NCBI RefSeq assembly: GCF_005404945.1
Contig: NZ_BJDG01000011.1
Span: forward strand, 30,747-94,746
Length of the DNA stretch: 64,000 bases
Origin: Lactiplantibacillus pingfangensis
GTDB taxonomy: Bacteria > Bacillota > Bacilli > Lactobacillales > Lactobacillaceae
Direction of reading: 5' to 3'
Positions 1-11,272 of this stretch are shown here, piece after piece (the first letter of the stretch is position 1; each line of letters starts with the position of its first letter). The notes below the pieces were generated by a model that ran no database searches, was not told the origin of the DNA, and worked only from the letters and a program-made list of their open reading frames with translations. A program made the translations under genes and the position numbers.

Positions 1-25
1 CAAAAAAATATTAAGGAGTGGTCAA

Positions 26-2824
26 ATGCGTGTTAAAGAAACCTTGAACCTTGGTAAAACCAAGTTTAAAATGCGTGGGAACTTACCAGTTAAAGAACTT
101 GAACGTGAAAACGTTTGGGCAGAAAATAAAGTTTATGAACAACGGCAAAAATTAAATGAAGGCAAACCAACCTTTATTTTGCATGATGGCCCCCCATACG
201 CCAATGGTGATATTCATATGGGTCATGCGTTGAACAAAATTACGAAGGATTTCATTGTTCGTTACAAATCAATGAATGGCTTCCGGGCGCCTTATGTGCC
301 TGGTTGGGATACCCATGGGCTACCAATTGAACAAAAGTTACAACAAGCCGGTTATGATCGCAAAAAAATGAGCACGAATGCGTTCCGTGAACTTTGTCGT
401 GAATATGCGTTGAAGCAAGTGGATCGCCAACGTGATGAATTCAAACGCTTGGGTGTTGCCGGTGAATGGGATAACCCATACTTAACCTTAAAACCAGAAT
501 TCGAAGCAGCTCAAATTCGGGTCTTCGGCGCCTTTGCAAAACGCAACCTGATCTATCGTGGGAAGAAACCCGTTTACTGGTCATGGTCATCAGAATCTGC
601 ACTTGCAGAAGCTGAAGTTGAATATCATGATGTGACGTCACCATCAGCATTTTATGGTGAAAAAGTCATTGATGGTAAGGGTGTCTTAGACGACAACACT
701 TATATGGTTGTCTGGACGACGACGCCTTGGACGATTCCAGCTTCTGAAGGGATTACCATTGACGCCAGTTTCGATTATGCAGTCGTGCAACATGATGACG
801 ATCCGCGGAACTATGTTTTAGCAGCCGAATTGGTTGATGAAAATGCCAAACGTTTCGGTTGGGACACAGTTAAGGTTGTTAAGACTGTTAAAGGGGCTGA
901 TTTGGATCGCGTACTTTGCGAACATCCATTTGATGCCAGTCGCAAATTAGTGACGATGCTTGGCGATTTTGTCACCCTCGATGCTGGGACTGGTTTGGTT
1001 CATACGGCGCCAGGTTATGGGGAAGATGATTACCGCATCGGGATGAAGTATGACTTGCCAGTCTTTGCCCCAGTTGATAACCAAGGGGTGTTGACAGCGG
1101 AAGCCGGCCCAGATTTTGCCGGTGTCTTCTATGATGACGCGAACCAGATTGCGCTAGACAAATTAAAGGACGCTGGGTTGTTACTTGACTACATGCCATA
1201 CGAACACAGCTATCCCTTTGACTGGCGTACTAAGAAACCAATCATCTTCCGGGCAACGCCACAATGGTTTGCTTCGGTTGGCGATATGCGTGACGAAATT
1301 TTACACGCCATTGATGACGTCGAATTCTTCCCAGAATGGGGTCAAAAACGGTTGCATAATATGATTCGTGATCGTGGTGACTGGGTTATTTCACGACAAC
1401 GGGTCTGGGGCGTGCCATTGCCAATCTTCTATGCGGAAGATGGCACGGCAATCATGTCACCGGAAACCATCAATCATGTGGCGGACTTAATCGGTCAATA
1501 CGGTTCGAACGTTTGGTTTGAACGTGACGCCAAAGACTTGTTACCAGAAGGTTATACGAATGAACACTCACCACATGGTCAATTCACTAAAGAAGAAGAC
1601 ATCATGGATGTGTGGTTTGATTCTGGGTCATCACATCAAGGCGTCTTAGCTGAACGTGATTACCTCGACTATCCAGCCGATTTGTATTTGGAAGGCTCTG
1701 ACCAGTATCGTGGCTGGTTCAACTCTAGTTTGATTACGAGTGTGGCAGTTTCAGGTCATGCCCCATACAAACAAGTCTTGTCACAAGGTTTCACCTTGGA
1801 TAGCCAAGGCCGTAAGATGAGTAAGTCATTGGGGAATACCATTGCACCCGCCGAAGTGATCAAACAAATGGGCGCCGAAATCGTCCGTTTATGGGTCTCA
1901 TCAGTGGATACGAGTGCGGATGTGCGCGTTACCATGGAGGGTTTCAAACAAGTTGCTGATGGTTACAAGAAGTTCCGGAATACCATGCGTTTCTTATTAG
2001 CGAATACGACGGATTACGATCCAAAGGAAAATCGCGTGGCGTTTGAAGATCTCGCAACGGTTGACCAATACATGGCCGTTCGTCTGAATGACTTTGTGGC
2101 AGAAGTGAAAGATCATTACGATCATTATGACTTCTTGGATATTTATAAGAAGTTGTTGAATTTCTTAACAGTGGACTTGTCGAATTTCTATTTGGATATT
2201 GCGAAAGACATCATGTATATTGATGCCGAAGATAGCCATGCTCGGCGCTCAATGCAAACGGTCTTCTACGACGTCTTAGTTGCGTTGACCAAGTTGTTTA
2301 CACCAATGTTGCCACATACGACGGAAGAAATTTGGCCATTCTTGAAGGAATCAGCCGAATTCGTGCAATTAACTGAGATGCCAACCGTGCAAAACTATGC
2401 GAACGCTGACGAACTTAATCACAACTGGGGCAAGTTTATGGACTTGCGCAGTAACGTTTTAAAGGCGTTGGAAGAAGCTCGGGATGCGAAGTTGATTGGG
2501 AAATCATTAGAGGCGCACTTGGACTTATATGTCGATGCTGAAATGCAAGCTTTATTGGACAGCTTGAAGACTAATGTTCGTCAAACCTTGATGGTCTCGG
2601 CACTTGAGTTACATGATCTTGCCGAGGCGCCAGCGGATGCTGAAACTTTTGATGCGCATGAAGCCATTAAGGTTAGCCATGCTGAGGGTGAGGTTTGTTC
2701 ACGTTGTCGGATGACGAAGACGGATGTCGGCAGTGACGCTGCTTATCCAATGCTCTGTGCAAGTTGTGCTAAAATTGTGCGGGCCAACTATCCAGAATCA
2801 ATTGAAACTGGCTTAGAAGCTTAA
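26..2824 (+). CDS. ileS: Isoleucyl-tRNA synthetase
   Basis: Charges tRNA-Ile with isoleucine in the cytoplasm. The 932-residue class I synthetase has HMGH at residues 64-67 and KMSKS near 597-601, with the CP1 editing domain between them. The C-terminal zinc finger has Cys pairs near 891/894 and 911/914, as in bacterial IleS. The length is normal. The start follows AAGGAG at positions 13-18. Any T-box leader would lie before the window. A terminator follows the gene directly. Confidence 0.98.
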   Translation: MRVKETLNLGKTKFKMRGNLPVKELERENVWAENKVYEQRQKLNEGKPTFILHDGPPYANGDIHMGHALNKITKDFIVRYKSMNGFRAPYVPGWDTHGLPIEQKLQQAGYDRKKMSTNAFRELCREYALKQVDRQRDEFKRLGVAGEWDNPYLTLKPEFEAAQIRVFGAFAKRNLIYRGKKPVYWSWSSESALAEAEVEYHDVTSPSAFYGEKVIDGKGVLDDNTYMVVWTTTPWTIPASEGITIDASFDYAVVQHDDDPRNYVLAAELVDENAKRFGWDTVKVVKTVKGADLDRVLCEHPFDASRKLVTMLGDFVTLDAGTGLVHTAPGYGEDDYRIGMKYDLPVFAPVDNQGVLTAEAGPDFAGVFYDDANQIALDKLKDAGLLLDYMPYEHSYPFDWRTKKPIIFRATPQWFASVGDMRDEILHAIDDVEFFPEWGQKRLHNMIRDRGDWVISRQRVWGVPLPIFYAEDGTAIMSPETINHVADLIGQYGSNVWFERDAKDLLPEGYTNEHSPHGQFTKEEDIMDVWFDSGSSHQGVLAERDYLDYPADLYLEGSDQYRGWFNSSLITSVAVSGHAPYKQVLSQGFTLDSQGRKMSKSLGNTIAPAEVIKQMGAEIVRLWVSSVDTSADVRVTMEGFKQVADGYKKFRNTMRFLLANTTDYDPKENRVAFEDLATVDQYMAVRLNDFVAEVKDHYDHYDFLDIYKKLLNFLTVDLSNFYLDIAKDIMYIDAEDSHARRSMQTVFYDVLVALTKLFTPMLPHTTEEIWPFLKESAEFVQLTEMPTVQNYANADELNHNWGKFMDLRSNVLKALEEARDAKLIGKSLEAHLDLYVDAEMQALLDSLKTNVRQTLMVSALELHDLAEAPADAETFDAHEAIKVSHAEGEVCSRCRMTKTDVGSDAAYPMLCASCAKIVRANYPESIETGLEA

Positions 2825-2841
2825 TTAAAAATTTTTGCAAA

Positions 2842-2880
2842 AGTCAACCCGCAGGAAACTGTTGGTTGGCTCTTTTTTTA
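2842..2880 (+). terminator. Intrinsic terminator of ileS
   Basis: An 8-bp stem (AGTCAACC/GGTTGGCT) is followed by a run of seven T. Confidence 0.85.
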
Positions 2881-2920
2881 GAATTGATGACATGGATCGC
2901 GACCTTTTGGTTCTTCGTGA

Positions 2921-2949
2921 TTGAAATATTGTTAAAAAGTCAGTATGAT
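2921..2949 (+). promoter_or_regulatory. Promoter of dapF
   Basis: TTGAAA and TATGAT lie exactly 17 bp apart, about 45 bp upstream of dapF. Confidence 0.7.
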
Positions 2950-2993
2950 AGTGAAGTAACTAAAACCGAGTTTATTAAATAGATAGGATGCTG

Positions 2994-3992
2994 ATGGCAG
3001 TGAAAATGATCAAGGTGCATGGTTCCGGTAATGATTTTTATTTATTGGACCAAACGCAATTTCCAGAGCCGCTTACTGATAAGGGCTTGAAGCAGTTGGC
3101 AATTAATATTTGTAAGCGCGATGGCGCCGGTTTATTCGAAGGTGCCGATGGGGTGCTGGTCGTGGATCGGTCTGAACATGCGCACGTTTTAGGTCGGATG
3201 CGGGTCATTAACGCTGATGGTACCGAAGCGAGCATGTGTGGGAACGGCTTGCGGACCGTCGCCCGTTACTTGGGAACCCAAAACGACAGCACCGATTTTC
3301 GGGTAGAAACCATGTACGCGGATCTAAAGGTGCAAGCGGTGGCTGATTTTGCGGCCCATGTTCCAGCATTCAGTGTTGAGATTTCGCCAGTCTCATTTGA
3401 GGCTAAGACGCTTGGCATGCATGCGAATCATGACGCCCAAACAATCATTAATGAAACAATTCCGGCACTTAAGAGTGATTTTAAATTTTCTGCCGTGTCA
3501 GTGCCTAATCCGCATTTGATTGCATTCGTGGATCACGCGACATTGGTCGGCCCAGAATTAGGTCGAATCGGTAAGTGGATGAATGACGGTCAAAATTCAA
3601 TTTTCCCAGATGGTGTGAACGTGAGCTTCGTTGAAGTCCTAGGACAGAATTCAATTTTTGTTCGGACTTTCGAACGGGGGGTTGGTTTCACCAATGCCTG
3701 CGGGACCGCAATGTCGGCTTCTTCCTTGATGTATGTCCTATTACACCAAGAAAGTACTGATTTCAATCAAGAAATTCATGTCACGAACCCTGGTGGGATG
3801 GTTAAGACCATCGTTCATCAAGGCGCGGACGAAGAGTATTGGATGGAATTAATTGGCAATGCAACGTTTGTCAAAATTGTCAGCTTGCCATTGGAAGAAG
3901 CCCTGGCTGCTGATTTCACGCAAGCAACGACCACGGTCACTGGTGAACAGGCGGCCTATGAAGATTTTGTTGATTCACTAAAAACGGCTTAA
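2994..3992 (+). CDS. dapF: Diaminopimelate epimerase
   Basis: Converts LL- to meso-diaminopimelate for lysine and peptidoglycan synthesis. Both active-site cysteines are visible in family context: MCGNGLR in the N-terminal half and NACGTAMS in the C-terminal half. The N-terminal KVHGSGNDF block is typical. At about 332 residues it is longer than the usual 270-280, with a C-terminal extension of some 40 residues. ATG codons lie at 2988, 2994 and 3006. AGGAT at 2985-2989 suits 2994 best. The gene has its own promoter and terminator. A dapA gene is present near 47.3 kb. Confidence 0.93.
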   Translation: MAVKMIKVHGSGNDFYLLDQTQFPEPLTDKGLKQLAINICKRDGAGLFEGADGVLVVDRSEHAHVLGRMRVINADGTEASMCGNGLRTVARYLGTQNDSTDFRVETMYADLKVQAVADFAAHVPAFSVEISPVSFEAKTLGMHANHDAQTIINETIPALKSDFKFSAVSVPNPHLIAFVDHATLVGPELGRIGKWMNDGQNSIFPDGVNVSFVEVLGQNSIFVRTFERGVGFTNACGTAMSASSLMYVLLHQESTDFNQEIHVTNPGGMVKTIVHQGADEEYWMELIGNATFVKIVSLPLEEALAADFTQATTTVTGEQAAYEDFVDSLKTA

Positions 3993-4001
3993 TCTGGTCA
4001 G

Positions 4002-4036
4002 CGCTGGGTAGTTTCATTAACTGCTCAGCGTTTTTT
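4002..4036 (+). terminator. Intrinsic terminator of dapF
   Basis: The interrupted stem CGCTGGGTAGTT/AACTGCTCAGCG is followed by six T. Confidence 0.85.
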
Positions 4037-4148
4037 CGTGGCTTGCACTCAGCCCTAAATAATCGTTAAATTAACCGGTCGAAAATTGCATTCAGTCGTA
4101 AAAATCGGTATCCTTATTGAGAAAGCAAGTAATCAGGAGGTGTGTGCG

Positions 4149-4709
4149 ATGGATTTTGAAGAACACGTCCAGAGCAGCGAAATGGTTTTTAACGGTGGCT
4201 TGGTGCAAGTGGAGCGCCAACAAGTGACGTTGCCGGATCACAGCACCGCAACGCGTGAGATTGTTCATCATCAACCTGCCGTCGCAGTCTTGATGGTAAC
4301 TGCCGCTCAAAAAATGTGTCTCGTGCAACAATGGCGCTCGGCGGCCAAAGGTGTCACCTTAGAGATTCCAGCTGGAAAAGTGGAACCAGGGGAAACTGCC
4401 ACCGCGGCAGCTAAACGAGAATTGAATGAAGAAACCCGCTTAGCTACAGACCAGCTTGAACCAGTGGCGAGTTTTTATACCTCGCCAGGCTTTACTGATG
4501 AGTTCATGACCTTGTACGTGGCAACTGGCTTACATGCGGTGAATCAAGCACTTCCACAAGATGCGGATGAATTTTTACACTTAGTTGAACTAGACTTACC
4601 AACGGCGCTTGCGCAGGTCAAATCCGGCAAGTTAGCCGATGCGAAAACTGTGATGGCGGTCTGGTATTGGCAAAGCCATCCCGAGTTAGGAGTGACGACC
4701 AATGGCTGA
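4149..4709 (+). CDS. nudF: ADP-ribose pyrophosphatase (Nudix hydrolase)
   Basis: Hydrolyses ADP-ribose and similar nucleoside diphosphate sugars. The Nudix box runs GKVEPGE...RELNEET and is followed by SPGFTDE, typical of the ADPRase subfamily. It departs slightly from consensus because the Gly after EET is Arg. Start 4149 is chosen for the perfect AGGAGG at 4135-4140, eight bases upstream; the in-frame ATG at 4086 has no such site. The protein has 186 residues. It overlaps the next gene by 8 bp and appears to form an operon with it and mtnN. Confidence 0.92.
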   Translation: MDFEEHVQSSEMVFNGGLVQVERQQVTLPDHSTATREIVHHQPAVAVLMVTAAQKMCLVQQWRSAAKGVTLEIPAGKVEPGETATAAAKRELNEETRLATDQLEPVASFYTSPGFTDEFMTLYVATGLHAVNQALPQDADEFLHLVELDLPTALAQVKSGKLADAKTVMAVWYWQSHPELGVTTNG

Positions 4710-4980
4710 AGACGATCGGATGACACGGCAACAGTACCGACAACAGCAAACACAACCAGAATCAGCAGCTCCGGAAGCTTCCGAGCCGGCGTCATCAGAC
4801 TATGATGAACAACCAGCTGATGAACCCACCGATTCATCACGCCGGGCATATGCGGCTGAGACTAATCGCGCCCTTGAGGATGCGAAGTCAAAGCGCCTAG
4901 GTCGCAAGTTGAACTGGGTTATTTTAGGCCTAGTTCTGGCAATTACGATTGTTTTTTTGATTTTATTTTTAACCCCATAG
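4702..4980 (+). CDS. Small C-terminally anchored membrane protein, unknown function
   Basis: A 92-residue protein with a hydrophilic, acidic and Gln-rich N-terminal two thirds and a single transmembrane segment at residues 70-90, followed by almost no tail. This predicts a cytoplasmic domain anchored by its C-terminus. It overlaps nudF by 8 bp and lies 20 bp before mtnN, so it is very likely co-transcribed and translationally coupled. I recognise no domain and assign no function. Confidence 0.8.
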   Translation: MAEDDRMTRQQYRQQQTQPESAAPEASEPASSDYDEQPADEPTDSSRRAYAAETNRALEDAKSKRLGRKLNWVILGLVLAITIVFLILFLTP

Positions 4981-5000
4981 GAAAGTAGGTTTTTGAACCG

Positions 5001-5693
5001 ATGAAATTTGGAATTATTTGTGCGATGGCAGAGGAACTCAAAACATTACGTGAAGCACTACAGGATGAAAAAGTGGTCCCAATTAAGGACATTACTTTTT
5101 ATGATGGCCGCATCAACGATCAAGAAGTGGTCCTAGTTCAATCAGGGATTGGTAAAGTTCAAGCCGGGATGACCACGGCGTTGATGATTACTAATTTTGA
5201 CGTTGACGTGGTGATCAATTCTGGATCTGCTGGTGGCATTGGTCAAGGCCTTGCCGTGGGTGATGTCGTTGTTGCGACGGCCACGGCTTACCATGACGTG
5301 GACGCCACGGCCTTTGACTATGCCTACGGTCAATTACCACAACAACCGTTATATTATGAAACGGATGCGAACTGGGTCAAACAGATCATGACGGCCGCGG
5401 CCGCAACTGGTTTGAATGCCAAGACTGGCTTGATCGTTTCTGGTGATCAATTTATCGCGGGAAAGGCTGCAACCGACAAAATTTTAAGCCATTTTCCAGA
5501 TGCACTTTCTAGCGAAATGGAAGGCGCAGCGATTGGTCAGGCTTGCCATCAATTTAACACGCCTTACGTCGTTATTCGGGCGATGTCCGATGTTGGTGAC
5601 GAAGCTGCCGGCGTGAGCTTTGATGAATTTATTTTAGCTGCCGGAAAACAATCAGCGGCGATGCTATTAGCCTTGTTTAAGGCACAGAAATAA
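5001..5693 (+). CDS. mtnN: 5'-Methylthioadenosine/S-adenosylhomocysteine nucleosidase
   Basis: Cleaves adenine from MTA and SAH, recycling S-adenosylmethionine by-products and supplying S-ribosylhomocysteine for AI-2 synthesis. The 230 residues include family signatures: AMAEE near residue 10, SGSAGGI, SGDQF, SEMEGAA and the catalytic-Asp block AMSDVGDE. The length is normal. It is the last gene of the nudF operon, 38 bp before iscS. Confidence 0.97.
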   Translation: MKFGIICAMAEELKTLREALQDEKVVPIKDITFYDGRINDQEVVLVQSGIGKVQAGMTTALMITNFDVDVVINSGSAGGIGQGLAVGDVVVATATAYHDVDATAFDYAYGQLPQQPLYYETDANWVKQIMTAAAATGLNAKTGLIVSGDQFIAGKAATDKILSHFPDALSSEMEGAAIGQACHQFNTPYVVIRAMSDVGDEAAGVSFDEFILAAGKQSAAMLLALFKAQK

Positions 5694-5731
5694 GAATTTA
5701 ACACAGTTATTTGTAGAAGGAAGTATTTTTA

Positions 5732-6883
5732 ATGAAGCGAGTGTACCTTGATAACGCTGCGACAACGCCAATGGCTGAGTCTGTAGTCAGTGAAATGATG
5801 GACAAAATGACGACGACGTTTGGGAATGCCTCGAGCACCCATGCTTATGGTCGGGCTGCGCGTGAAGTGCTGGATGATAGTCGGCACATCATCGCTCAGA
5901 GTATCAATGCCCATGATGATGATATTATCTTTACGAGTGGCGGCACTGAAGGCGATAATACGGCGGTATTGCAGACCGCTTTTGCCCGTCAAAAATTAGG
6001 CAAGCATATTATCACGACGGCCATCGAGCACCAAGCCATCTTAAAATCGACCGCCTTCTTGGCGCAACAAGGTTTTGACATTACCTATTTGCCAGTGGAC
6101 GAACATGGCAATATCAGTCTTGATGATTTCAAGGCAGCATTGCGACCAGATACCATCTTGGTTTCAATTATGATGGGCAATAATGAAGTTGGGTCACACA
6201 TGCCAATTCATGAAATTGGTGAAATTTTGAAAGACCACCAAGCTTGGTTCCACACGGATGCCGTTCAAGCCTATGGTCTGTTGGATATTGATGTTGAACG
6301 TGATCATATTGACCTGTTGTCGACATCGGCGCATAAAATTAATGGGCCTAAATTTTTAGGCTTTTTGTACAAGCGTAATGGGATCAACTTTCCAAGCCTC
6401 ATTAAGGGTGGCGAGCAAGAAGATAAGCGACGTGCGGGTACCGAAAATGTCCCAGCAATCGCTGGCTTTGCAGCGGCGGTTAAGGAATTAACGACCGCAG
6501 AAAAAGCCCATCGGCAAGCGACTTATCATGATTATAAACAGTACATTGTTGATCAGTTAACCGCCAATGGGGTTGATTTTGAAGTCAACGGTCAGTTGGG
6601 TGAAGACAATTTACAACATGTGTTGAATTTATGGATCAAGGGAATTTCAACTTATACGTTGCAAACGAATTTGGACCTCGGCGGGGTGGCCGTTTCTGGT
6701 GGTTCGGCATGTACGGCCGGCAGCTTGGAACCGTCACATGTCTTGATTGCCATGTTTGGCGAGCAGTCACCACGAATTAGCGAGTCGATTCGGTTGAGTT
6801 TTGGTCGTTATAATACGAAAGCCGATTTGGATCAATTTGTGGCAGTCTTAACCAAGACGGTTAATCGACTATTAAAAAAATAA
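5732..6883 (+). CDS. iscS: Cysteine desulfurase (IscS/NifS family)
   Basis: PLP enzyme that mobilises sulfur from cysteine as a persulfide. The PLP lysine is K202 in SAHKINGPKF and the persulfide cysteine is C327 in GSACTAGSLEPS. It has 383 residues. It is followed by a DUF1831 gene and by mnmA, so its main role here is probably sulfur supply for tRNA 2-thiouridine rather than general Fe-S assembly; no iscU lies alongside. GAAGGAAG precedes the ATG. Confidence 0.95.
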   Translation: MKRVYLDNAATTPMAESVVSEMMDKMTTTFGNASSTHAYGRAAREVLDDSRHIIAQSINAHDDDIIFTSGGTEGDNTAVLQTAFARQKLGKHIITTAIEHQAILKSTAFLAQQGFDITYLPVDEHGNISLDDFKAALRPDTILVSIMMGNNEVGSHMPIHEIGEILKDHQAWFHTDAVQAYGLLDIDVERDHIDLLSTSAHKINGPKFLGFLYKRNGINFPSLIKGGEQEDKRRAGTENVPAIAGFAAAVKELTTAEKAHRQATYHDYKQYIVDQLTANGVDFEVNGQLGEDNLQHVLNLWIKGISTYTLQTNLDLGGVAVSGGSACTAGSLEPSHVLIAMFGEQSPRISESIRLSFGRYNTKADLDQFVAVLTKTVNRLLKK

Positions 6884-6898
6884 GAGGAGGGATTCGTC

Positions 6899-7240
6899 AT
6901 GGCTTACACAGCTAGTGTGAAACTTGAAGGCGATTCACAGACTTATCAACTTAGTCCGGAGATTAAAAAGTATACGTTAATGGATTTAGGCTTTACTAAA
7001 GGCAAATCGGGGGCCTTCATGTTTGAACGGTCATTAGATCCGACCACGCCCTATAATGCGGCCTACAAAGTTAAAATGACCGTCAACGCTGACTTGACCG
7101 GTTTTAAACTCTCAACCGTCACCGGGAACGGCATGCAACGGGCCAACATCTTTAAAAATGAGGCTCATCCGGAAGCAGTTGAACAATTACGGTTCATTTT
7201 AAAGAGTTTTATTGATCGCGGTGTCTTAGTTGACGCTTAA
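6899..7240 (+). CDS. DUF1831 family protein
   Basis: A 113-residue soluble protein that I recognise as DUF1831, the family of L. plantarum Lp2179, for which a crystal structure exists. Its function is unknown. It sits 15 bp after iscS, preceded by AGGAGGG, and before mnmA. This conserved placement suggests a link to sulfur transfer or tRNA thiolation, which is inference from context. Confidence 0.85.
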   Translation: MAYTASVKLEGDSQTYQLSPEIKKYTLMDLGFTKGKSGAFMFERSLDPTTPYNAAYKVKMTVNADLTGFKLSTVTGNGMQRANIFKNEAHPEAVEQLRFILKSFIDRGVLVDA

Positions 7241-7245
7241 TGATG

Positions 7246-7275
7246 AAACGCCTGGCTTGCAGCCGGCGTTTTCTT
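7246..7275 (+). terminator. Terminator after DUF1831 gene
   Basis: AAACGCC-T-GGC pairs with GCC-GGCGTTT, then T-rich sequence. The stem overlaps the -35 box of the mnmA promoter. Confidence 0.7.
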
Positions 7276-7284
7276 TGTTATAAT
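7257..7284 (+). promoter_or_regulatory. Promoter of mnmA
   Basis: TTGCAG, a 16-bp spacer and a perfect TATAAT. The -35 box lies in the loop and right arm of the preceding terminator. Confidence 0.65.
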
Positions 7285-7351
7285 GGGTATTACTGGACTT
7301 GTACGACCTTCAAATCGTGGATTCTCCAGAATCTTTTGGAAATGATGGTGA

Positions 7352-8482
<1,131 letters not shown>

Positions 8483-8498
8483 GCTTAGCTGTTAAGTC

Positions 8499-8535
8499 GC
8501 CAGCAATTCATCAGTAATTGTTGGTGGCTTTTTTG
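8499..8535 (+). terminator. Terminator of mnmA
   Basis: GCCAGCAATT pairs with AATTGTTGGTGGC (two bulges), followed by six T. Confidence 0.75.
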
Positions 8536-8617
8536 CGTTAAAACACAAATCAAGCTTGCTTTTCGATAAGGGGTTGCTTAAGCTAAGAAGAAAGACTGGA
8601 TTTGGGACTGGGAGTTT

Positions 8618-9970
8618 ATGCAGAAATTAAAACAGTTAAAATTTTTTGATACATTATCTAAAAAAATGGTCGCCGGTTTCGTGATTTTAATTGTCATCGG
8701 GACGATCTTATTAAGTTTGCCGATTGCGACCGCGCCAGGAATACATAGTTCGTTTATCAATCGACTATTTACCGCAGCTTCGGCAACTTGTATTACCGGG
8801 TTGACGGTTGTGAATACCGCCACGCACTGGTCCATTTTTGGTCAGGTCGTGATCTTAGGCTTGTCAGAAGTCGGTGCCTTGGGCTATATGACGTTTGCGG
8901 TGCTCTTATTTAACATTATGCGGCGTAACATTGGTTTATCCACGCAACTGATGGTTAAAGAGTCCTTGAATTTAGAAAATCTGAGCGATACTAAAAGTGT
9001 GATGCGCTATGTAATTGGCTTGTCATTGTTATTCCAATTAGGTGGACTCGGCTTGTTGGCGATTGACTTTGTGCCGCGCTTCGGCTGGACGCGCGGGTTG
9101 TACCTGTCGCTGTACCATTCAGTGATGTCGTTTTGTAACGCGGGATTTGACGTTTTTGGCGACAGTTTGATGGGATTTCGGAGTGACTCGTATGTCCTCA
9201 TTGTTACGATGATCTTAATCATTGCTGGTGGGCTTGGTTTCTTAGTTTGGCGGGATCTACTGCTTTTTCATGAACGTAAACGCCTGTCATTGAACTCGAA
9301 ATTAACGTTGCTCACCACAATCAGTTTGTTCGTCCTCGGTTTTGTCTTGTTATTAATTACAGAGCGAGATTTAAAGCTCTTACCGACGGGCACGTCTTGG
9401 TTCAATCGAACGATTAATACGTTATTTTTAAGTGTAACGCCGCGGACGGCCGGATTGATTACGATGCCAACTGGGAAACTACAGGCAGGGAGCTTGTTCA
9501 TCATCATGGTGCTGATGTTTGTCGGTGGGACGCCTGGTTCAACGGCTGGTGGGATTAAGACCACGACGTTTGGCGTCTTGATGTTTCAAAGTATTGCCCA
9601 ATTGCGCGGCAGACAGGACGTGGAATTCAGTCATCGGCGCTTTAGTCAAGCCAATATTAGTCGAGCTTTGTTGCTAGTCTTCTTGGCCAGCATCGTCATC
9701 TCCGTTGCCACTTTGATTCTGACGCAAACGGAAAAAATTCCCCAAGGGTTCGGGTTGGAATATGTCGTCTTTGAAGTGTTATCGGCCTTTGGAACGGTCG
9801 GATTAAGCTTGGGATTGACGCCGCATCTAACGGTCGTTGGAAAAATTGTGATTATGTTGCTGATGTTCATCGGACGGGTCGGCATTTTCACGTCATTATA
9901 TGCCCTTTCTAAACGGCAAGCGAAAGTCAGCCTAATTCGTTATCCAGCCGAAAATATTTTGATTGGTTAA
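8618..9970 (+). CDS. ktrB: Potassium uptake membrane subunit (KtrB/TrkH family)
   Basis: A 450-residue polytopic membrane protein that forms the ion-conducting part of a Ktr-type potassium importer. The TrkH/KtrB pore-loop blocks ASATCITGLTVV, YHSVMSFCNAGFD, VTPRTAGL and EVLSAFGTVGLSLG are all present. GGGAG precedes the ATG. The regulatory subunit gene starts 12 bp downstream. NtpJ is an older name for such proteins. Confidence 0.93.
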   Translation: MQKLKQLKFFDTLSKKMVAGFVILIVIGTILLSLPIATAPGIHSSFINRLFTAASATCITGLTVVNTATHWSIFGQVVILGLSEVGALGYMTFAVLLFNIMRRNIGLSTQLMVKESLNLENLSDTKSVMRYVIGLSLLFQLGGLGLLAIDFVPRFGWTRGLYLSLYHSVMSFCNAGFDVFGDSLMGFRSDSYVLIVTMILIIAGGLGFLVWRDLLLFHERKRLSLNSKLTLLTTISLFVLGFVLLLITERDLKLLPTGTSWFNRTINTLFLSVTPRTAGLITMPTGKLQAGSLFIIMVLMFVGGTPGSTAGGIKTTTFGVLMFQSIAQLRGRQDVEFSHRRFSQANISRALLLVFLASIVISVATLILTQTEKIPQGFGLEYVVFEVLSAFGTVGLSLGLTPHLTVVGKIVIMLLMFIGRVGIFTSLYALSKRQAKVSLIRYPAENILIG

Positions 9971-9982
9971 GGAGCAAAAAAA

Positions 9983-10645
9983 ATGAAGAAGAGTTTTGCA
10001 GTATTTGGCCTAGGACGGTTCGGTCAGAGCGTGGTTCGAACATTAGTTGATGCCCATCAAGACGTTTTAGCCGTGGATATTAATGAAGAACCAGTGAACG
10101 AGTTGATGGAAGTGGCCACTCAAACCTTAATTGCCGATACAAGAGACGAGGCCGTCCTGCGGGAGTTGAATATTGATACGTTTGATTATGTCATTATTGG
10201 TATTGGGAATAATATGGAAGCCAGCATCCTAACCACGATGTTAAGCAAGGAACAAGGGGCTAAAAAGGTCATTGCCAAGGCCGAAACCAGTGACCAAGGG
10301 CGGGTGTTAGAACGTGTCGGCGCTGATCAAGTGATTTTCCCTGAGCGAGACATGGGACACAGTATTGTCCGAAAACTCTTATCGAATCACATTTTAAGTT
10401 TTATTGATTTGAGTGATGAGTATACGTTGGCTGCCATTGAAATTACGGACCCAACTTTTGTAGATCAAAACTTGATTGCCCTGAACTTACGTGAACGCTT
10501 CGGCTTGACGGTGATTGCCATTAAACACAATGGCAAAATCAATGTCTCACCAGAACCGACAGATATGATGGCGTTACACGATGTTTTGACCGTGGTGGGG
10601 CCAATTAAGGGTGTCGAGGGTCTGGATGAGGCCTTAAAGAAATAA
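9983..10645 (+). CDS. ktrA: Ktr potassium channel regulatory subunit (RCK domain)
   Basis: A 220-residue cytoplasmic protein with an N-terminal Rossmann RCK/TrkA-N domain (FGLGRFGQSV at residues 7-16, acidic residue ending strand 2 in LAVDINEE) and a C-terminal TrkA-C domain. It binds nucleotide and gates KtrB. It is translated 12 bp after ktrB. Confidence 0.94.
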   Translation: MKKSFAVFGLGRFGQSVVRTLVDAHQDVLAVDINEEPVNELMEVATQTLIADTRDEAVLRELNIDTFDYVIIGIGNNMEASILTTMLSKEQGAKKVIAKAETSDQGRVLERVGADQVIFPERDMGHSIVRKLLSNHILSFIDLSDEYTLAAIEITDPTFVDQNLIALNLRERFGLTVIAIKHNGKINVSPEPTDMMALHDVLTVVGPIKGVEGLDEALKK

Positions 10646-10657
10646 GTTGTATAAAGG

Positions 10658-10685
10658 GCTTGGTTGAGGTTGACCGAGCTTTTTT
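10658..10685 (+). terminator. Terminator of ktrBA
   Basis: GCTTGGT pairs with ACCGAGC, followed by six T. Confidence 0.75.
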
Positions 10686-10757
10686 GCTGTTCCAGTTAAG
10701 GGTAGAAACGCAATCGGCTTTGTCAGCATGTTCATTTTAACAGAGGTCGGTTCTAAA

Positions 10758-10961
10758 TTAGCCGCGCCGTTGAACAATGCTAAGTCCAACGATACGATGA
10801 TACTCAGGGTTATTTGGCAGATGAATACCTGAAGCTTCCCAGCCGTAGAAGATAGTCACTAGCCTCAACATGTATTGTAGCTGGTCTGGGGTTGAGGGAT
10901 TGAAGCAGCCATTAACAGCTTGATAGCTACATTTTGTTGTCGTTTGATGGCGGCCAATTTT
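10758..10961 (-). pseudogene. Possible remnant of a lost coding sequence
   Basis: The minus strand is open for 67 codons and ends in protein-like residues such as FYGWEASGIHLPNNPEYHR before a TAA at 10758-10760. There is no upstream start or ribosome binding site, and a stop bounds it at 10962-10964. It could be the tail of a decayed gene. I recognise no family, and chance is not excluded. Confidence 0.25.
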
Positions 10962-11000
10962 TTAGGTGACCGTAATTATAAATAATGCACGTTTCTAGCC

Positions 11001-11141
11001 GTGAGGGGGCTTCGTTTGGGGCTCAGCCGTGGCGTTTGACTTAGCGCGGTGATTTTTCCACGGTTAGTCAAAAACCAGCTTTTGAGACCGCTCTTTGGCT
11101 CAAAACTGGTTCATGGCGTTCCAGCCCCAAACGAAGCTCCC
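11001..11141 (+). repeat. Multibranched palindromic element (11.0 kb copy)
   Basis: Outer arms 11005-11023 and 11123-11141 are complementary at 18 of 19 positions plus one G-T pair. Inside are a long imperfect hairpin based on TTTGACT/AGTCAAA and a near-perfect hairpin at 11073-11111 (AACCAG-TTTTGAG/CTCAAAA-CTGGTT). The loop GACCGCTCTTTGG of the second matches loops in the 32.3 and 62.2 kb elements. This copy lacks one hairpin of the larger members. Confidence 0.7.
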
Positions 11142-11243
11142 GGTAGGCGGAAATTCAGGCCCATTCGCGATTCAGTTAGGAATGAAAGCACAACAATAAT
11201 GAACTTAGGGAAAGCCTTGACATTTACAAGTGATGACCGAATT

Positions 11244-11272
11244 TTGAAAAATAAGTTAATAACTGGCATAAT
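11244..11272 (+). promoter_or_regulatory. Promoter of the phosphoglycerate mutase-like gene
   Basis: TTGAAA, 17 bp, CATAAT, at the same relative place as the ylbG promoter in the second copy of the repeat. Confidence 0.6.
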
